Position numbers and translations under genes: made by a program. The notes below the pieces were generated by a model that saw only the letters and a program-made list of their open reading frames with translations, was not told the DNA's origin and ran no database searches. This document shows positions 24,963-33,129 of a stretch of 64,000 bases of DNA, piece by piece. The stretch comes from Pseudoflavonifractor sp. 524-17. GTDB taxonomy: Bacteria; Bacillota; Clostridia; Oscillospirales; Oscillospiraceae. The DNA lies in the NCBI RefSeq assembly GCF_009935845.1, contig NZ_QWEK01000006.1:62001-126000 (forward strand). Direction: 5' to 3'. How positions within the stretch are numbered: position 1 is the stretch's first letter; each line of letters opens with the position of its first letter.

Positions 24963-24981
24963 AAAATAAGTTACTTATTTT
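24963..24981. promoter_or_regulatory. Palindrome upstream of the minus-strand regulator group
   Basis: AAAATAAGT and ACTTATTTT are perfect 9-bp arms with one central base, about 130 bases upstream of the gene starting at 24831. Candidate operator. Confidence 0.35.
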
Positions 24982-25263
24982 ACATAAGTTGAAATCAAGG
25001 TTTGTAACAGCGAAGTCGGAAACGCAAAGTGGAGAAGTAATTAAATGACCATCTCAAAATACAAAAAATGAGGACTTTTGGAGCAAAGGAGAAAACCACA
25101 AACGGTTGGATTAACTACCCCAAGGGCTGTTAGCGATACACCGCAAGCCACCAGATGGGGAAATATATGGCGTTACGGCTACCGCACCTCGCTGCGATCC
25201 ACCCACGCACAAAACCTCCCATGTGGCAGAGTAAATGAAACCAGCAAAGACCAAATCACAGCA

Positions 25264-25400
25264 GCAAAGGATTTCTCAAATCAAGGCAGAATGGCTGCTC
25301 TCAATTTCAGAAGATATCACGACAGCCCAGACGAGGTAAAAACAACACAAAGATTTTTCAAGTCAAAACAGAGAGACTGCTTTCAAATTCAGAAGAAATT
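25264..25400 (+). repeat. Imperfect direct repeat, two copies 83 bp apart
   Basis: GCAAAGGATTTCTCAAATCA and CTGCTCTCAATTTCAGAAGA (25264-25316) recur as ACAAAGATTTTTCAAGTCAA and CTGCTTTCAAATTCAGAAGA (25347-25400). Confidence 0.6.
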
Positions 25401-25479
25401 AAAACAACATAGTTTCACTTGGAACAGCGCAGACATACTCAAAATAAGTACATGACAGTCCACAGGGAAACGAGCATGG

Positions 25480-25512
25480 AAAAGGCGGAGAGCATATAGC
25501 CCTCCGCCTTTG
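25480..25512. terminator. Terminator at the 3' end of the SLH gene
   Basis: AAAGGCGGAG (25481-25490) pairs with CTCCGCCTTT (25502-25511). It reads as a hairpin on both strands, about 80 bases beyond the SLH gene stop. Confidence 0.6.
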
Positions 25513-25593
25513 GTGCGCACTCACGCATAGACTGCCTGTAAAGATCGCTTAAAAATCATGATCTTCGTTTCAAACACCTTTCTCCTTATGACA

Positions 25594-26895
25594 TTACATG
25601 AGATCACTGACACGGATCAGCGCATAATTGTTGATATCCTCCACATCTTCCAAAAGGGTAGTAACTTCGGAAGAATCCTTTTTGTCTTCTTGATATTCTG
25701 TTGTTCCAAGTATATTCAGACGCAGACACAGGCCGTCGTATTCTTTCGGCATATAGACTGTCAAGGTAGCATCCATGGAGACAACCGCCTGCTGCTCAGA
25801 AGTATTGCCTCCCTCCTTACGAACCCAAGCTGACTTATCAACGTTTTGCGTTACACTCTCCATACAGCTGACAGAGTAGGTGACGTCTTTGTATGTGATA
25901 TCAATGGCATTTCCTGAAGCAGCGGTCGGCTTATTCTCGCTTGTAGACAAATACTTACTGGGGAGCACAATACCAGTATAATAGTCAAATAAACCGATGC
26001 TCTTACAATCCCAACTCCAATTAAAATTTCCGACAAATTTAGACAAATCTTGCGTCAATGTTGTAGTGAAATTGATCCGGTAGGGGATTGTCAGCTGAAC
26101 CATACCATCCACATCTGCTTCAACGACTGAAATATTCCCAATCGTGTAGCTGGCATCTACCACATCGGTGATGGAAAGCCCATCAATAGATGTCGGCCTT
26201 CTGCTTGACGTATCCCTCAAAAAAGTGAAAGCGGGGATCGTATAGCCTTTCGCTTTGGAGAATGACAGACCATTCGCTTCTGCATAGGGGGTCACCTCCG
26301 TAGACTCCAGCCCTCGGTAGAGGAAGGTCACAATCTGTCCACGGGTGCAGACACTGTCCGGGGAAAAGGTGGTGGCTGAGGTGCCAGCGGTCACACCTTG
26401 CTCCACAGCCCACGCCACTGCACTGGCATATTCTGCTCCAGCGGAGACGTCTGTGAAGCTGGCGGCTTTGGCACTGGGACTGTCAGCCGCCTTCCACATA
26501 TACGTCACTGCCATGCTCCGGGTACAAGGTGCATTCCCGCCAAAGGCGGTACCAGAAACCATGCCCTTTTCATAGGCCCAGGTAGCGGCATCTGCGTACC
26601 AGTCGCCACTCTTTACATCGGAAAAAGGATTGGCTGTCGTGGGCTTGGGAGAGCCGTTGGCTCGCCAGAGGAACGTCAAAATCTGCGCTACGGTACAGTT
26701 TGCACTGGGGGAGAAAGTTGTTGCTGAAGTACCAGCGGTAATGTTCTTCTCTACCGCCCACCTCACAGGTTCCGCAAACCAGTCGCCTGCCTTTACATCG
26801 GTGAAATTGCCCACTGTACCTGCCGCAAATGCTGGGACAGTCAGGCCCAGGCACATCGCCAAGGCCAGCGCAAGGGATAACAGTTTTTTCTTCAT
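25594..26895 (-). CDS. Secreted protein with three SLH domains
   Basis: The 433-residue product has a signal peptide (MKKKLLSLALALAMCLGLTV, cleavage after AFA). Three S-layer homology repeats follow at about residues 28-80, 90-145 and 150-205 (FTDVKAGDWFAEPVRWAVEK; FSDVKSGDWYADAATWAYEK; FTDVSAGAEYASAVAWAVEQ). The C-terminal region of about 220 residues is unassigned and beta-rich. SLH domains bind pyruvylated wall polymers, so it should sit on the cell surface. The start at 26895 follows AAAGGAGATATATCCTA. Cargo of the element, controlled by a palindromic operator. Confidence 0.88.
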   Translation of the reverse strand: MKKKLLSLALALAMCLGLTVPAFAAGTVGNFTDVKAGDWFAEPVRWAVEKNITAGTSATTFSPSANCTVAQILTFLWRANGSPKPTTANPFSDVKSGDWYADAATWAYEKGMVSGTAFGGNAPCTRSMAVTYMWKAADSPSAKAASFTDVSAGAEYASAVAWAVEQGVTAGTSATTFSPDSVCTRGQIVTFLYRGLESTEVTPYAEANGLSFSKAKGYTIPAFTFLRDTSSRRPTSIDGLSITDVVDASYTIGNISVVEADVDGMVQLTIPYRINFTTTLTQDLSKFVGNFNWSWDCKSIGLFDYYTGIVLPSKYLSTSENKPTAASGNAIDITYKDVTYSVSCMESVTQNVDKSAWVRKEGGNTSEQQAVVSMDATLTVYMPKEYDGLCLRLNILGTTEYQEDKKDSSEVTTLLEDVEDINNYALIRVSDLM

Positions 26896-27008
26896 TAGGA
26901 TATATCTCCTTTCTGTTTCCTGTCTGCAACGCCCCCAGAACTCCTTTTTGCCATTCCAGGGACTATTGCCCACCAGTTTCACCTGACTACGACAGTTTAT
27001 CATGTGCG

Positions 27009-27038
27009 ATTATAACCTAATTAAGTTATAGTTGTCAA
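27009..27038 (-). promoter_or_regulatory. Promoter of the SLH gene with a palindromic operator in its spacer
   Basis: On the minus strand TTGACA (27038-27033), 18-base spacer, TATAAT (27014-27009). The spacer is filled by TATAACCTAATTAAGTTATA (27011-27030), which is palindromic at 18 of 20 positions. A repressor here would block the promoter. The divergent XRE gene at 27122 is the obvious candidate. Confidence 0.7.
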
Positions 27039-27068
27039 CAGCTACCCCTTTTGTTCATCTACTGGATA

Positions 27069-27116
27069 ATACCCGCTTTCGATATACTTCCTTTCATAAT
27101 GACGAAAGTGGGGTAT
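27069..27116. promoter_or_regulatory. Inverted repeat before the XRE regulator gene
   Basis: ATACCCGCTTTCG (27069-27081) and CGAAAGTGGGGTAT (27103-27116) pair with one mismatch and one extra base. Directly upstream of the start at 27122. Candidate autoregulatory operator or mRNA hairpin covering the translation start. Confidence 0.45.
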
Positions 27117-27121
27117 ACTGG

Positions 27122-27457
27122 ATGATAGAGAACGAGGTCTTGCAGCGTATCCGAGAGTTTCTGAAGTTGAACCGCTGGAGCATTTACAAGCTGGCCAAGG
27201 AGTCAGGCATTCCCTACTCAAGCCTTAACAACTGCTTCCTTCGGAACACCTGCCCCACGATCCCCACCTTGGAAAAGCTGTGTGCAGGCTTAGGTATAAG
27301 CCTTTCGGACTTTTTCAATTTTAAGGAAAACCCTCTCCGTGACACGAGTTTATCGGAAGATGAACAGAACCTTCTGAGCGCATACAGGAAGTTATCTATA
27401 AGAGATAAAGAGCTTCTCAACGCTTACCTCGACGGTTTGAGCAGGAAAAGGAGATAG
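27122..27457 (+). CDS. XRE-family HTH regulator
   Basis: The 111-residue cytoplasmic regulator has an N-terminal HTH (VLQRIREFLKLNRWSIYKLA; GIPYSSLNNCF; PTIPTLEKLCAGLGISLSDF). A short helical tail follows (LSEDEQNLLSAYRKLSIRDK). Divergent from the SLH gene and next to two candidate operators. Start ATG 27122 has only a weak GTGGGG ribosome site. It is followed by a GC-rich stretch without genes and a terminator at 27682. Confidence 0.82.
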   Translation: MIENEVLQRIREFLKLNRWSIYKLAKESGIPYSSLNNCFLRNTCPTIPTLEKLCAGLGISLSDFFNFKENPLRDTSLSEDEQNLLSAYRKLSIRDKELLNAYLDGLSRKRR

Positions 27458-27681
27458 GCCATAGGCCGACCGGGCCGGGAGTTCCGGGCACGGCCCCGCA
27501 GGCCAGCCCACAGGCGCACAGGAGGGCCGGGAAGAACGGCCCCGTGTGCGCCCCTGTGAGGCCCCGTGTTGGCCCGGACAGGGCCGGGGGAGGGTTTAGG
27601 GTACCCCCGGAAGCCACCAGAGGCCACAGGAGGCACCAGAGGGCCAAAGTCGCCACCCCCCAAAAGTGGCCGCTACCCCCC

Positions 27682-27730
27682 AAAAAAGCGACCCGTCTGA
27701 GCCGACAATCAACTCAGACGGGTCGCTTTG
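27682..27730. terminator. Bidirectional terminator
   Basis: An A run, GCGACCCGTCTGAG, an 11-base loop, CTCAGACGGGTCGC, then TTTG. It sits between the convergent XRE gene and the end of the DUF262 operon. The preceding 27458-27680 is very G+C-rich with no gene I can support. Confidence 0.85.
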
Positions 27731-27739
27731 TCACTCGCA

Positions 27740-28471
27740 TCAACCTCGACCGATATGGCTGATTTTTGCGCTCTCCTCCGGGGAGAACAGGTACTCATCC
27801 CGATACTTTGCCCGCAGCTCGGCCAGAGGCGTGTCCGACAGAGCGGCACGCATATCCTGCTGGAGCAAAGCTATGACACGGGCGAAGGTTGGCGTATTGT
27901 AAATCTCGCGTTCCCGGCGTTTCAGCCCAGATAAAGGGTCGTTGGGATCGACTCGACCGCCTTGATAGATAGTCTCGAAAAAGTCGATCATCGTCTCAAT
28001 ATCATTGAACAAAAGGTACTCTACCGGAAGCCAATACAGGGGGTAGCCATCCTTCCCAGCAATATCTTCCAGTAAGGTTGCCAGCCAGATAAAAAAGTCG
28101 TTGTAGGACTTGGACTCCCATTGGCTGCAGTGCGCCTGATAGAAAGCCTCGCTCTCCGGGTCCTTCTTCAGGCTGTCCTCACCGATGAAGCTGAACACGG
28201 TTACCCTTGCGGCCTCGTAAAAACTCCTCTGGAAGCGATCGAACTCCTTATCCCCGCATTTCTTTTCCAAATAGTCCCAAAGCAGCTCAATGGCGGTTCC
28301 AATGATCTCCGGGGTGGGTTCCTCTGGGGCCATATGCTTGTAAGAATTCCACCAGCGTGTAAAGATCAGGGCCATGGCCAGACGCTGGAGTTCAAGGGGT
28401 TCCTTTTCAAAGCACGACTCCATGTCGTCTTGGGGGCGGGTCATTAATTCATAACGCTCTTCTGGACTCAT
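27740..28471 (-). CDS. Unknown 243-residue protein, last gene of the DUF262 operon
   Basis: No recognised domain. Rich in aromatic and acidic residues: LAMALIFTRWWNSYKHMAPE, FDRFQRSFYEAARVTVFSF, YNDFFIWLATLLEDIAGKDG. Probably helical and cytoplasmic, with no signal or membrane segment. Its ATG overlaps the stop of the upstream gene by four bases, so it is translated with it. The operon context (DUF262 protein, a family frequent in restriction and defence loci) hints at a defence role, which is inference. Confidence 0.65.
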   Translation of the reverse strand: MSPEERYELMTRPQDDMESCFEKEPLELQRLAMALIFTRWWNSYKHMAPEEPTPEIIGTAIELLWDYLEKKCGDKEFDRFQRSFYEAARVTVFSFIGEDSLKKDPESEAFYQAHCSQWESKSYNDFFIWLATLLEDIAGKDGYPLYWLPVEYLLFNDIETMIDFFETIYQGGRVDPNDPLSGLKRREREIYNTPTFARVIALLQQDMRAALSDTPLAELRAKYRDEYLFSPEESAKISHIGRG

Positions 28472-28923
28472 GGAAAAAAATCAATCGCATAAAAAGGTCG
28501 CCATTCTGGACAGTGATCGGCAGAAATGATCACAAAGTCGCTGTAGCCTTCTCCCTCGGATATCGTTTTAAGAGGGAGCAGGCGACGCTCAATTTCCGCT
28601 ATATCCTCGTGCTTGATACTGGCGAACTCGTTTCCGCTTCTACTGCGCCGAACGCACAGAATACTGCCACGAAAAAAATCATGAATCTTTTCGCCGTCCA
28701 TCCAGGCACGATTGAGAGGATCAGGATTGAAAGAAAATTGCCAGAGCTTGGCCGCATCTTGACAAATTACAACGATTTCAGGCGTCAGGGACACGACTCG
28801 GAGCAGAGTGCAATTGATATAGCTTTGAAATGCCTTAACCGTGTTTTCAACCCGCCAAATATAACCACGGTATGGCCCGTCGTAATTACATCGGAGGATG
28901 TAGGCATCAATCATCGCCGCCAT
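28468..28923 (-). CDS. Unknown 151-residue protein of the DUF262 operon
   Basis: Not recognised. MAAMIDAYILRCNYDGPYRG, YIWRVENTVKAFQSYINCTL, ILCVRRSRSGNEFASIKHED and a terminal WRPFYAIDFFP. Mixed alpha/beta character. The start overlaps the end of the DUF262 gene by 17 bases and its stop overlaps the next start (ATGA), so the three are tightly coupled. Confidence 0.65.
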   Translation of the reverse strand: MAAMIDAYILRCNYDGPYRGYIWRVENTVKAFQSYINCTLLRVVSLTPEIVVICQDAAKLWQFSFNPDPLNRAWMDGEKIHDFFRGSILCVRRSRSGNEFASIKHEDIAEIERRLLPLKTISEGEGYSDFVIISADHCPEWRPFYAIDFFP

Positions 28924-30211
28924 CTGTTTTACCCCCGTCAGGGATTACTACCCCCGCACCATTCTCACGATCCATATCGCCGTCATTTGGGGCCGTCTTG
29001 TTCTCGGATACCCCATAATTGGGAGCGTCCTCAGCGGAGACATCATCAGCAGGCACGTCGCTGGGAAGCTCGGAGTTTTCCGCAGTGCTTGGGTCAGTGG
29101 CGGCAGCTTCACCTACCCCATCAAGCCTGAAACTATCGGGATACAGGGGGATTTCCTCCGCAAACGGCTTGCGTACCGCTTCGGCTTTCCAGCCAAAATA
29201 CTGGCACATAGCAAGGAACATGACACGCAGGCGCATCTGTACCTTTGGAGCCTTGATGTTGCCAGAGCCGCTGGCCTCCTCGTAATGCGGATAAACATTG
29301 TTGCTGAACTCGCATATGAATGTCTTAAAGTCCTTGGGCGATACCCCTTGCTCCTGCGCAACCTTGGCGCACACACCCACGATTGGGACGTTGTTCTTGC
29401 GCAGGAACTTCATCTTCTGGAGGAACGTATTGTCCAAATACTCCACAAGGTCTTGAAGCATATCCTTTTTGTCCCCGTTGTAGGTGTTGCGGATGCTCTC
29501 AGCGTAGGCAAGGCAGGTGGCCGCTGAGATATTCTTGTACTCTCGGCCCTCGTGACGATTATCCAGCAGAAGCATCGTCTGGAGCAGGAGCAGCAGATCA
29601 TCCTCCCGTTTGGCTTGGGCTTCGGTGAGGTTGACGGATTGCGTGAAGAAACCGCTCGTGAGCAGCCCATTGAAGAATTCCATGTTCTCGTTGCCCAATT
29701 TGGCCTTCGACTTTTGGATTGTCGAAAGCGCAACCCCACTGTTGATGTTGAAAAACAGCTTCTCCACCTCGGGGTATGTATAGTTTTCCAAGGCTTGGAT
29801 GGAGAAGCGATACCCCTTGATCGCGTCCTGTAACTCCGGCTCCAGCTCGCTGAATTTTTTCCCGGCGATGTCATAGGTGAAGCCGTCAAACTCAATCGGC
29901 TCAATCGAGCCGTGCAAGGCCCACCTATCGTCCAAGAATTCAAATAGGCTGGTGAGCCGCTGCTGGCCGTCCAGAATCTCATAGCGGCAAATATCTTTTC
30001 CCTTATCGTTCGTGCCGACCTTGTCCTTAAGGAAAACGACTGCCGGGATAAAGGAATCGCTCAGGACGCTGGCCACCAAGCTGCTCTTGGTAATCAGGTT
30101 CCACATACCGCTGTTCCGCTGGAAGCTAAGGGAACACCTCAGCGTCTGCTCACTGGAAGTCCAGTACTTATAAAGCGCCATTACGCCGAGGGGTAACGAA
30201 CTTCTATTCAT
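28907..30211 (-). CDS. DUF262 (GmrS/ParB-like nuclease fold) protein
   Basis: The 434-residue protein has an N-terminal DUF262 domain: the SFQRNSGMWNL segment and the hallmark DGQQRLTSLFEFLDD near residue 80 (NTP-sensing DGQQR motif of GmrSD and SspE-type proteins). A helical middle follows, then an acidic low-complexity tail. No C-terminal DUF1524/HNH nuclease motif is visible, so nuclease activity would need a partner or the DUF262 fold itself. Start 30211 follows GAGGAGGACTGCGCCG and overlaps the upstream stop by 8 bases. Confidence 0.82.
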   Translation of the reverse strand: MNRSSLPLGVMALYKYWTSSEQTLRCSLSFQRNSGMWNLITKSSLVASVLSDSFIPAVVFLKDKVGTNDKGKDICRYEILDGQQRLTSLFEFLDDRWALHGSIEPIEFDGFTYDIAGKKFSELEPELQDAIKGYRFSIQALENYTYPEVEKLFFNINSGVALSTIQKSKAKLGNENMEFFNGLLTSGFFTQSVNLTEAQAKREDDLLLLLQTMLLLDNRHEGREYKNISAATCLAYAESIRNTYNGDKKDMLQDLVEYLDNTFLQKMKFLRKNNVPIVGVCAKVAQEQGVSPKDFKTFICEFSNNVYPHYEEASGSGNIKAPKVQMRLRVMFLAMCQYFGWKAEAVRKPFAEEIPLYPDSFRLDGVGEAAATDPSTAENSELPSDVPADDVSAEDAPNYGVSENKTAPNDGDMDRENGAGVVIPDGGKTDGGDD

Positions 30212-30680
30212 CGGCGCAGTCCTCCTCTCCGTCCTCTTTGACATCCTTGGCCTCACTCTCCACGGGGCAATCCCAAGCTATGAGCGGATGATACCCCAGG
30301 GCATTGGCACAGCACATATTCGCCTCAAAGCCTTGGAGCATATATGCTCCAGACGCACCGTTATCAAACACATAGCTGGAAACCATAGGCTGCGCCTTCT
30401 GGAGTTTCAGGCCAGACAGGTCAACATACCCCTGCCGTACCAGCGAAGCGAGTACCTCTCTGACAAAATCATTGGACAGGTTTCCGAGCAGGGCAGTGCC
30501 TCCTGTGGCGATGTCATGAACGTTGGCCTTGGAGAGGAAAGACAGCCCATTTGCTGAGTCGATGTTTGTAGCGCACTCACACAGCCGCACCTCACGTCCA
30601 TTGAACGCTATCCGCTGCTCGCTGACAGCACTGACCCTTTCAATCGCCATTACTGTGCCGTTTGGCATCATTACACGCAT
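30204..30680 (-). CDS. Unknown 158-residue protein upstream of the DUF262 gene
   Basis: Unrecognised. MRVMMPNGTVMAIERVSAVS, FNGREVRLCECATNI, NDFVREVLASLVRQGYVDLS and an acidic tail. The segment around residues 85-115 could be a small winged-helix-like or scaffolding region. ATG 30680 after GCGAGGATTTT is taken; a GTG at 30725 extends it by 15 residues. Overlaps the DUF262 start by 8 bases, so the two products are probably partners. Confidence 0.6.
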   Translation of the reverse strand: MRVMMPNGTVMAIERVSAVSEQRIAFNGREVRLCECATNIDSANGLSFLSKANVHDIATGGTALLGNLSNDFVREVLASLVRQGYVDLSGLKLQKAQPMVSSYVFDNGASGAYMLQGFEANMCCANALGYHPLIAWDCPVESEAKDVKEDGEEDCADE

Positions 30681-30775
30681 AAAATCCTCGCTTTCTCCGA
30701 TAAATTGGGAAAATTTTTTTAGCACAATTTAACACTCAACTATCACCGAAAACACCGAATGCCCCCGGCTCCAAA

Positions 30776-31180
30776 CTACCCCCATGTATCCAGCTCAGGA
30801 CTGCCGTCTTCCATACGGTAAGCGTCCTCAACATCTTCGCAAATTGCAATGATTCCAGCAAAATCGTCCTTGATATACAGACTTATTATTCTATAGACGC
30901 ATTGAAGTATGGCTATACGCTGAGAGGGTGTCGCTTTTGCCACACCAAGCAGCCGAATTTTAAGTAAATCTCTCTTGAGAGAAGGAATACTCCCCTCGTA
31001 GAGTTCCAGAAGTAGCATGAAAAAAGCACCATTAAATCGTTTGGTTTCCTGCTCTCTGAATTTATCTGCAAGCGCCGCTATTCCTGGAGCGAAGTCAGCG
31101 TCTGGATCACGGCAGACCTCTTCTTTGAATTTTGACAGAAGCATTTCATGCTTACTTGGAATCAACGCAATGGGAAGCAC
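30776..31180 (-). CDS. Unknown helical 134-residue protein of the DUF262 operon
   Basis: Unrecognised, predicted all-helical: SKHEMLLSKFKEEVCRDPDA, FNGAFFMLLLELYEGSIPSL, AILQCVYRIISLYIKDDFAG. Start is uncertain. AAAAGGAGG lies so close to the GTG at 31180 that an ATT nine bases further in or a later ATG may be used. Its stop codon TAG is part of a GGGGGTAGTT motif. Confidence 0.55.
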   Translation of the reverse strand: MLPIALIPSKHEMLLSKFKEEVCRDPDADFAPGIAALADKFREQETKRFNGAFFMLLLELYEGSIPSLKRDLLKIRLLGVAKATPSQRIAILQCVYRIISLYIKDDFAGIIAICEDVEDAYRMEDGSPELDTWG

Positions 31181-31205
31181 CTCCTTTTCAAACTACCCCA
31201 TCGGC

Positions 31206-31466
31206 TTACCGCAATCCGAAGAACACCCTGAAGTATCGAGCTGCCAAATCTCCCTCGATGACAATTTGCTCGTCTGTGGAGACAGGAACAGCATCCCTCA
31301 CGCCATCCAGATCAAGGCGTTCAAGGGCCGCTCTTGCGGCATCGACTGTGTCTACCGCTTGTAGGCATATCCACGACACCACCCGATGGCTCTTGAGATC
31401 ACGCAGGTGAGGTTGGCAAATGCAGACTTTCCCCGGATGCTCACGCCGCAAGTCTTGGAATCTCAC
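31206..31466 (-). CDS. Unknown 86-residue protein, first gene of the DUF262 operon
   Basis: Unrecognised. Starting with GTG 31466, seven bases after GGAGGTG: RFQDLRREHPGKVCICQPHL, LQAVDTVDAARAALERLDLD and a C-terminal AARYFRVFFGLR. Compact alpha/beta look. A sigma-A promoter lies at 31603-31631 on this strand. Confidence 0.55.
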   Translation of the reverse strand: MRFQDLRREHPGKVCICQPHLRDLKSHRVVSWICLQAVDTVDAARAALERLDLDGVRDAVPVSTDEQIVIEGDLAARYFRVFFGLR

Positions 31467-31602
31467 ATACTCACCTCCTCTCCCAACAGAAGAATCAGGA
31501 CTCATTTCGGGGTCGCTTCGAGCGTTTTTGGGGCATCGTAGCAAGAAATGCGAAGCGCCATTTTGCTACCCCCGAACGCCCAGACAAACCCAGAGTGGTG
31601 GT

Positions 31603-31631
31603 ATGTTAGCTCTGGCTTTAACAGTTGTCAA
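31603..31631 (-). promoter_or_regulatory. Promoter of the six-gene DUF262 operon
   Basis: Minus strand: TTGACA (31631-31626), 17-base spacer, TAACAT (31608-31603), about 140 bases before the first gene. Confidence 0.7.
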
Positions 31632-31737
31632 GCAACTCATATGACCTTATTCAAAAATGTTTTAGGGGATAAATAACTACCCCGGAAATCACCGTTTTTT
31701 CGGAATCTACCCCTAATAACTAACATTTTTCCAAAAT

Positions 31738-31768
31738 AAAAAGGCCATAGATTGTCTATGGCCTTTGA
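31738..31768. terminator. Hairpin terminator
   Basis: AAAGGCCATAGA, TTG loop, TCTATGGCCTTT with A/T flanks. It insulates the DUF262 promoter from the array region and is flanked by AACTACCCC motifs at 31675 and 31808. Confidence 0.75.
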
Positions 31769-31894
31769 AAGCTAAATGAAGCGGTTTATTCAGTTTTAAC
31801 GGAGGGTAACTACCCCGATACTGGCGAGGGACAATCAACTACATCAAACAAGTGATACTAACCCGCACAGGAAACAGTTACCCCACCAAGGGAG

Positions 31895-32253
31895 CAATGC
31901 CGCCAACGGCGGGAAACTATCCCAAACAAGAGGCCAATGCCGCCAACGGCGGGAAACTATCCCAAACAAGAGGCCAATGCCGCCAACGGCGGGAAACTAT
32001 CCCAAGCAAGAGGCCAATGCCGCCAACGGCGGGAAACTATCCCAAGCAAGAGGCCAATGCCGCCAGCTGCGGGAAACTACCCCATCGAGGGGCCAATGCC
32101 GCCAACGGCGGGAAACTATCCCAAGCAAGAGGCCAATGCCGCCAACGGCGGGAAACTATCCCAAGCAAGAGGCCAATGCCGCCAGTGGCGGGAAACTACC
32201 CCATCAAGGGGCTAATGCCGCCAACGGCGAGGAACTACCCCAAGACTGGCGAG
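31895..32253 (+). repeat. Nine-unit tandem array of a 39-40 bp hairpin-forming repeat
   Basis: Unit starts at 31895, 31935, 31975, 32015, 32055, 32094, 32134, 32174 and 32213. Each carries CAATGCCGCCAACGGCGGGA (with internal stem CCGCC-AAC-GGCGG) followed by AACTATCCC or AACTACCCC and a short variable spacer (AAACAAGAGGC, ATCGAGGGGC, ATCAAGGGGC). Framed by two near-identical segments AACTACCCCGATACTGGCGA (31808) and AACTACCCCAAGACTGGCGA (32233). All three frames are open by chance of composition; I do not call a protein. Confidence 0.85.
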
Positions 32254-33022
32254 TGCCAACCAAATCAAGACAGAACCCCCATCTTCACCAACCCCAGGAA
32301 AGAATTGATACCCTGTACAGCGCAGATTTCTCGGCACAGATCAACCTTTCTAACATACCTTGGCGGCATCGTCCTGAGCGGTGACACAACAGATTTGCGG
32401 TTTGCGGACACGTGAAAGAGCTGCATTGGCAAAATTCTCCCTTCCTGTCACGGCTCCCATATCATCTTGAGCGATTTGGCTCTGCCTCGGTGTTTGCGCT
32501 TCACAGCCTATTTTGCGATACCCTATGGCAATAGGGAAAAAGGATATACCACATACTCGACAGAACTCCCGGCTACGAACCGCCACGGCGGGGGACTCGG
32601 GGTGCTGTCTGCTATAGCCGGGTCGCTACGTCCTCTGCCAATGCGGTCAGTGGCTGACTGAGATTATTATCATGGATGTACTCAGAATCCCAGCGGTTTA
32701 CGAACCAGTGTGTATTGGCAATCATCCTTGTCCAAGCATGCGTCAACTGATCGAAAACCTCAATCAATTACAGACTGAAAAACATAGTTGTCGTTACTTA
32801 AATAGAATGAAAAAGTCATTGTATACAAACGGATTATTAGAAAAATACAATCAACATCACAACAAAAGCCATGAAATACTGAAATCACCCCTGGGATACT
32901 TTCATAATTCGCACCATACTTTGACGCCTCAATCTTCCGCTTGGCATTTTAACTCTCTGTTATTCTTCAACATTTAGAGCCACATTCCATAAATTGCCGA
33001 GGCTTCGGTTGTCCTTTAAGAA
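32254..33022. other. Stretch of about 770 bp without a supportable gene
   Basis: A Cys-containing frame on the minus strand (32350-32586, CRVCGISFFPIAIGY) and a plus-strand frame (32672-32977) exist, but neither has a ribosome site or recognisable product. From about 32650 the sequence turns AT-rich. It may be degenerate mobile DNA. Confidence 0.5.
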
Positions 33023-33057
33023 AGAGACGCTTCGTGTCCCGAAGCGTCCCTTCTCTA
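33023..33057 (-). terminator. Terminator of the DUF927 gene
   Basis: Minus strand: GACGCTTCG and CGAAGCGTC stem with a short loop, followed by TCTTTCTT. Confidence 0.7.
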
Positions 33058-33129
33058 CAACGACACATACCAAAAAGATGATGTTTAAATAAAAAATGTT
33101 GCCTCCACGTAGCTTTTTGTTTTGCAATA

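Larger units (their letters stand above)
24841..25593. other. Gene-poor 750-bp stretch in the element
   Basis: Contains a perfect palindrome (AAAATAAGT, T, ACTTATTTT at 24963-24981), one AACTACCCC motif at 25113-25121, an imperfect direct repeat at 25264-25400 and a terminator at 25480-25512. An open frame at 25078-25455 starts with TTG, has no ribosome site and low-complexity composition, so it is not called. Confidence 0.6.

Noticed and set aside
25078-25455. Plus-strand 125-codon frame
   Set aside because: TTG start without ribosome site, composition of a repeat region, no recognisable product.
27458-27680. Small minus-strand Pro/Gly-rich frames
   Set aside because: Composition-driven in very GC-rich DNA; no ribosome site.
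31895-32253. Array as CRISPR
   Set aside because: Spacer parts are 9-11 bp and largely the same sequence.
31852-32415. Open reading frame of about 187 codons over the 40-bp array
   Set aside because: All three forward frames are open because the repeat lacks stops; no ribosome site, and the 40-bp unit shifts frame every copy.
32350-32586. Minus-strand Cys-containing 78-codon frame
   Set aside because: GTG start without ribosome site; may be a relic, not supportable as a gene.
32672-32977. Plus-strand 101-codon frame in the AT-rich part of the element
   Set aside because: No ribosome site, no family; kept only as part of the gene-poor region.
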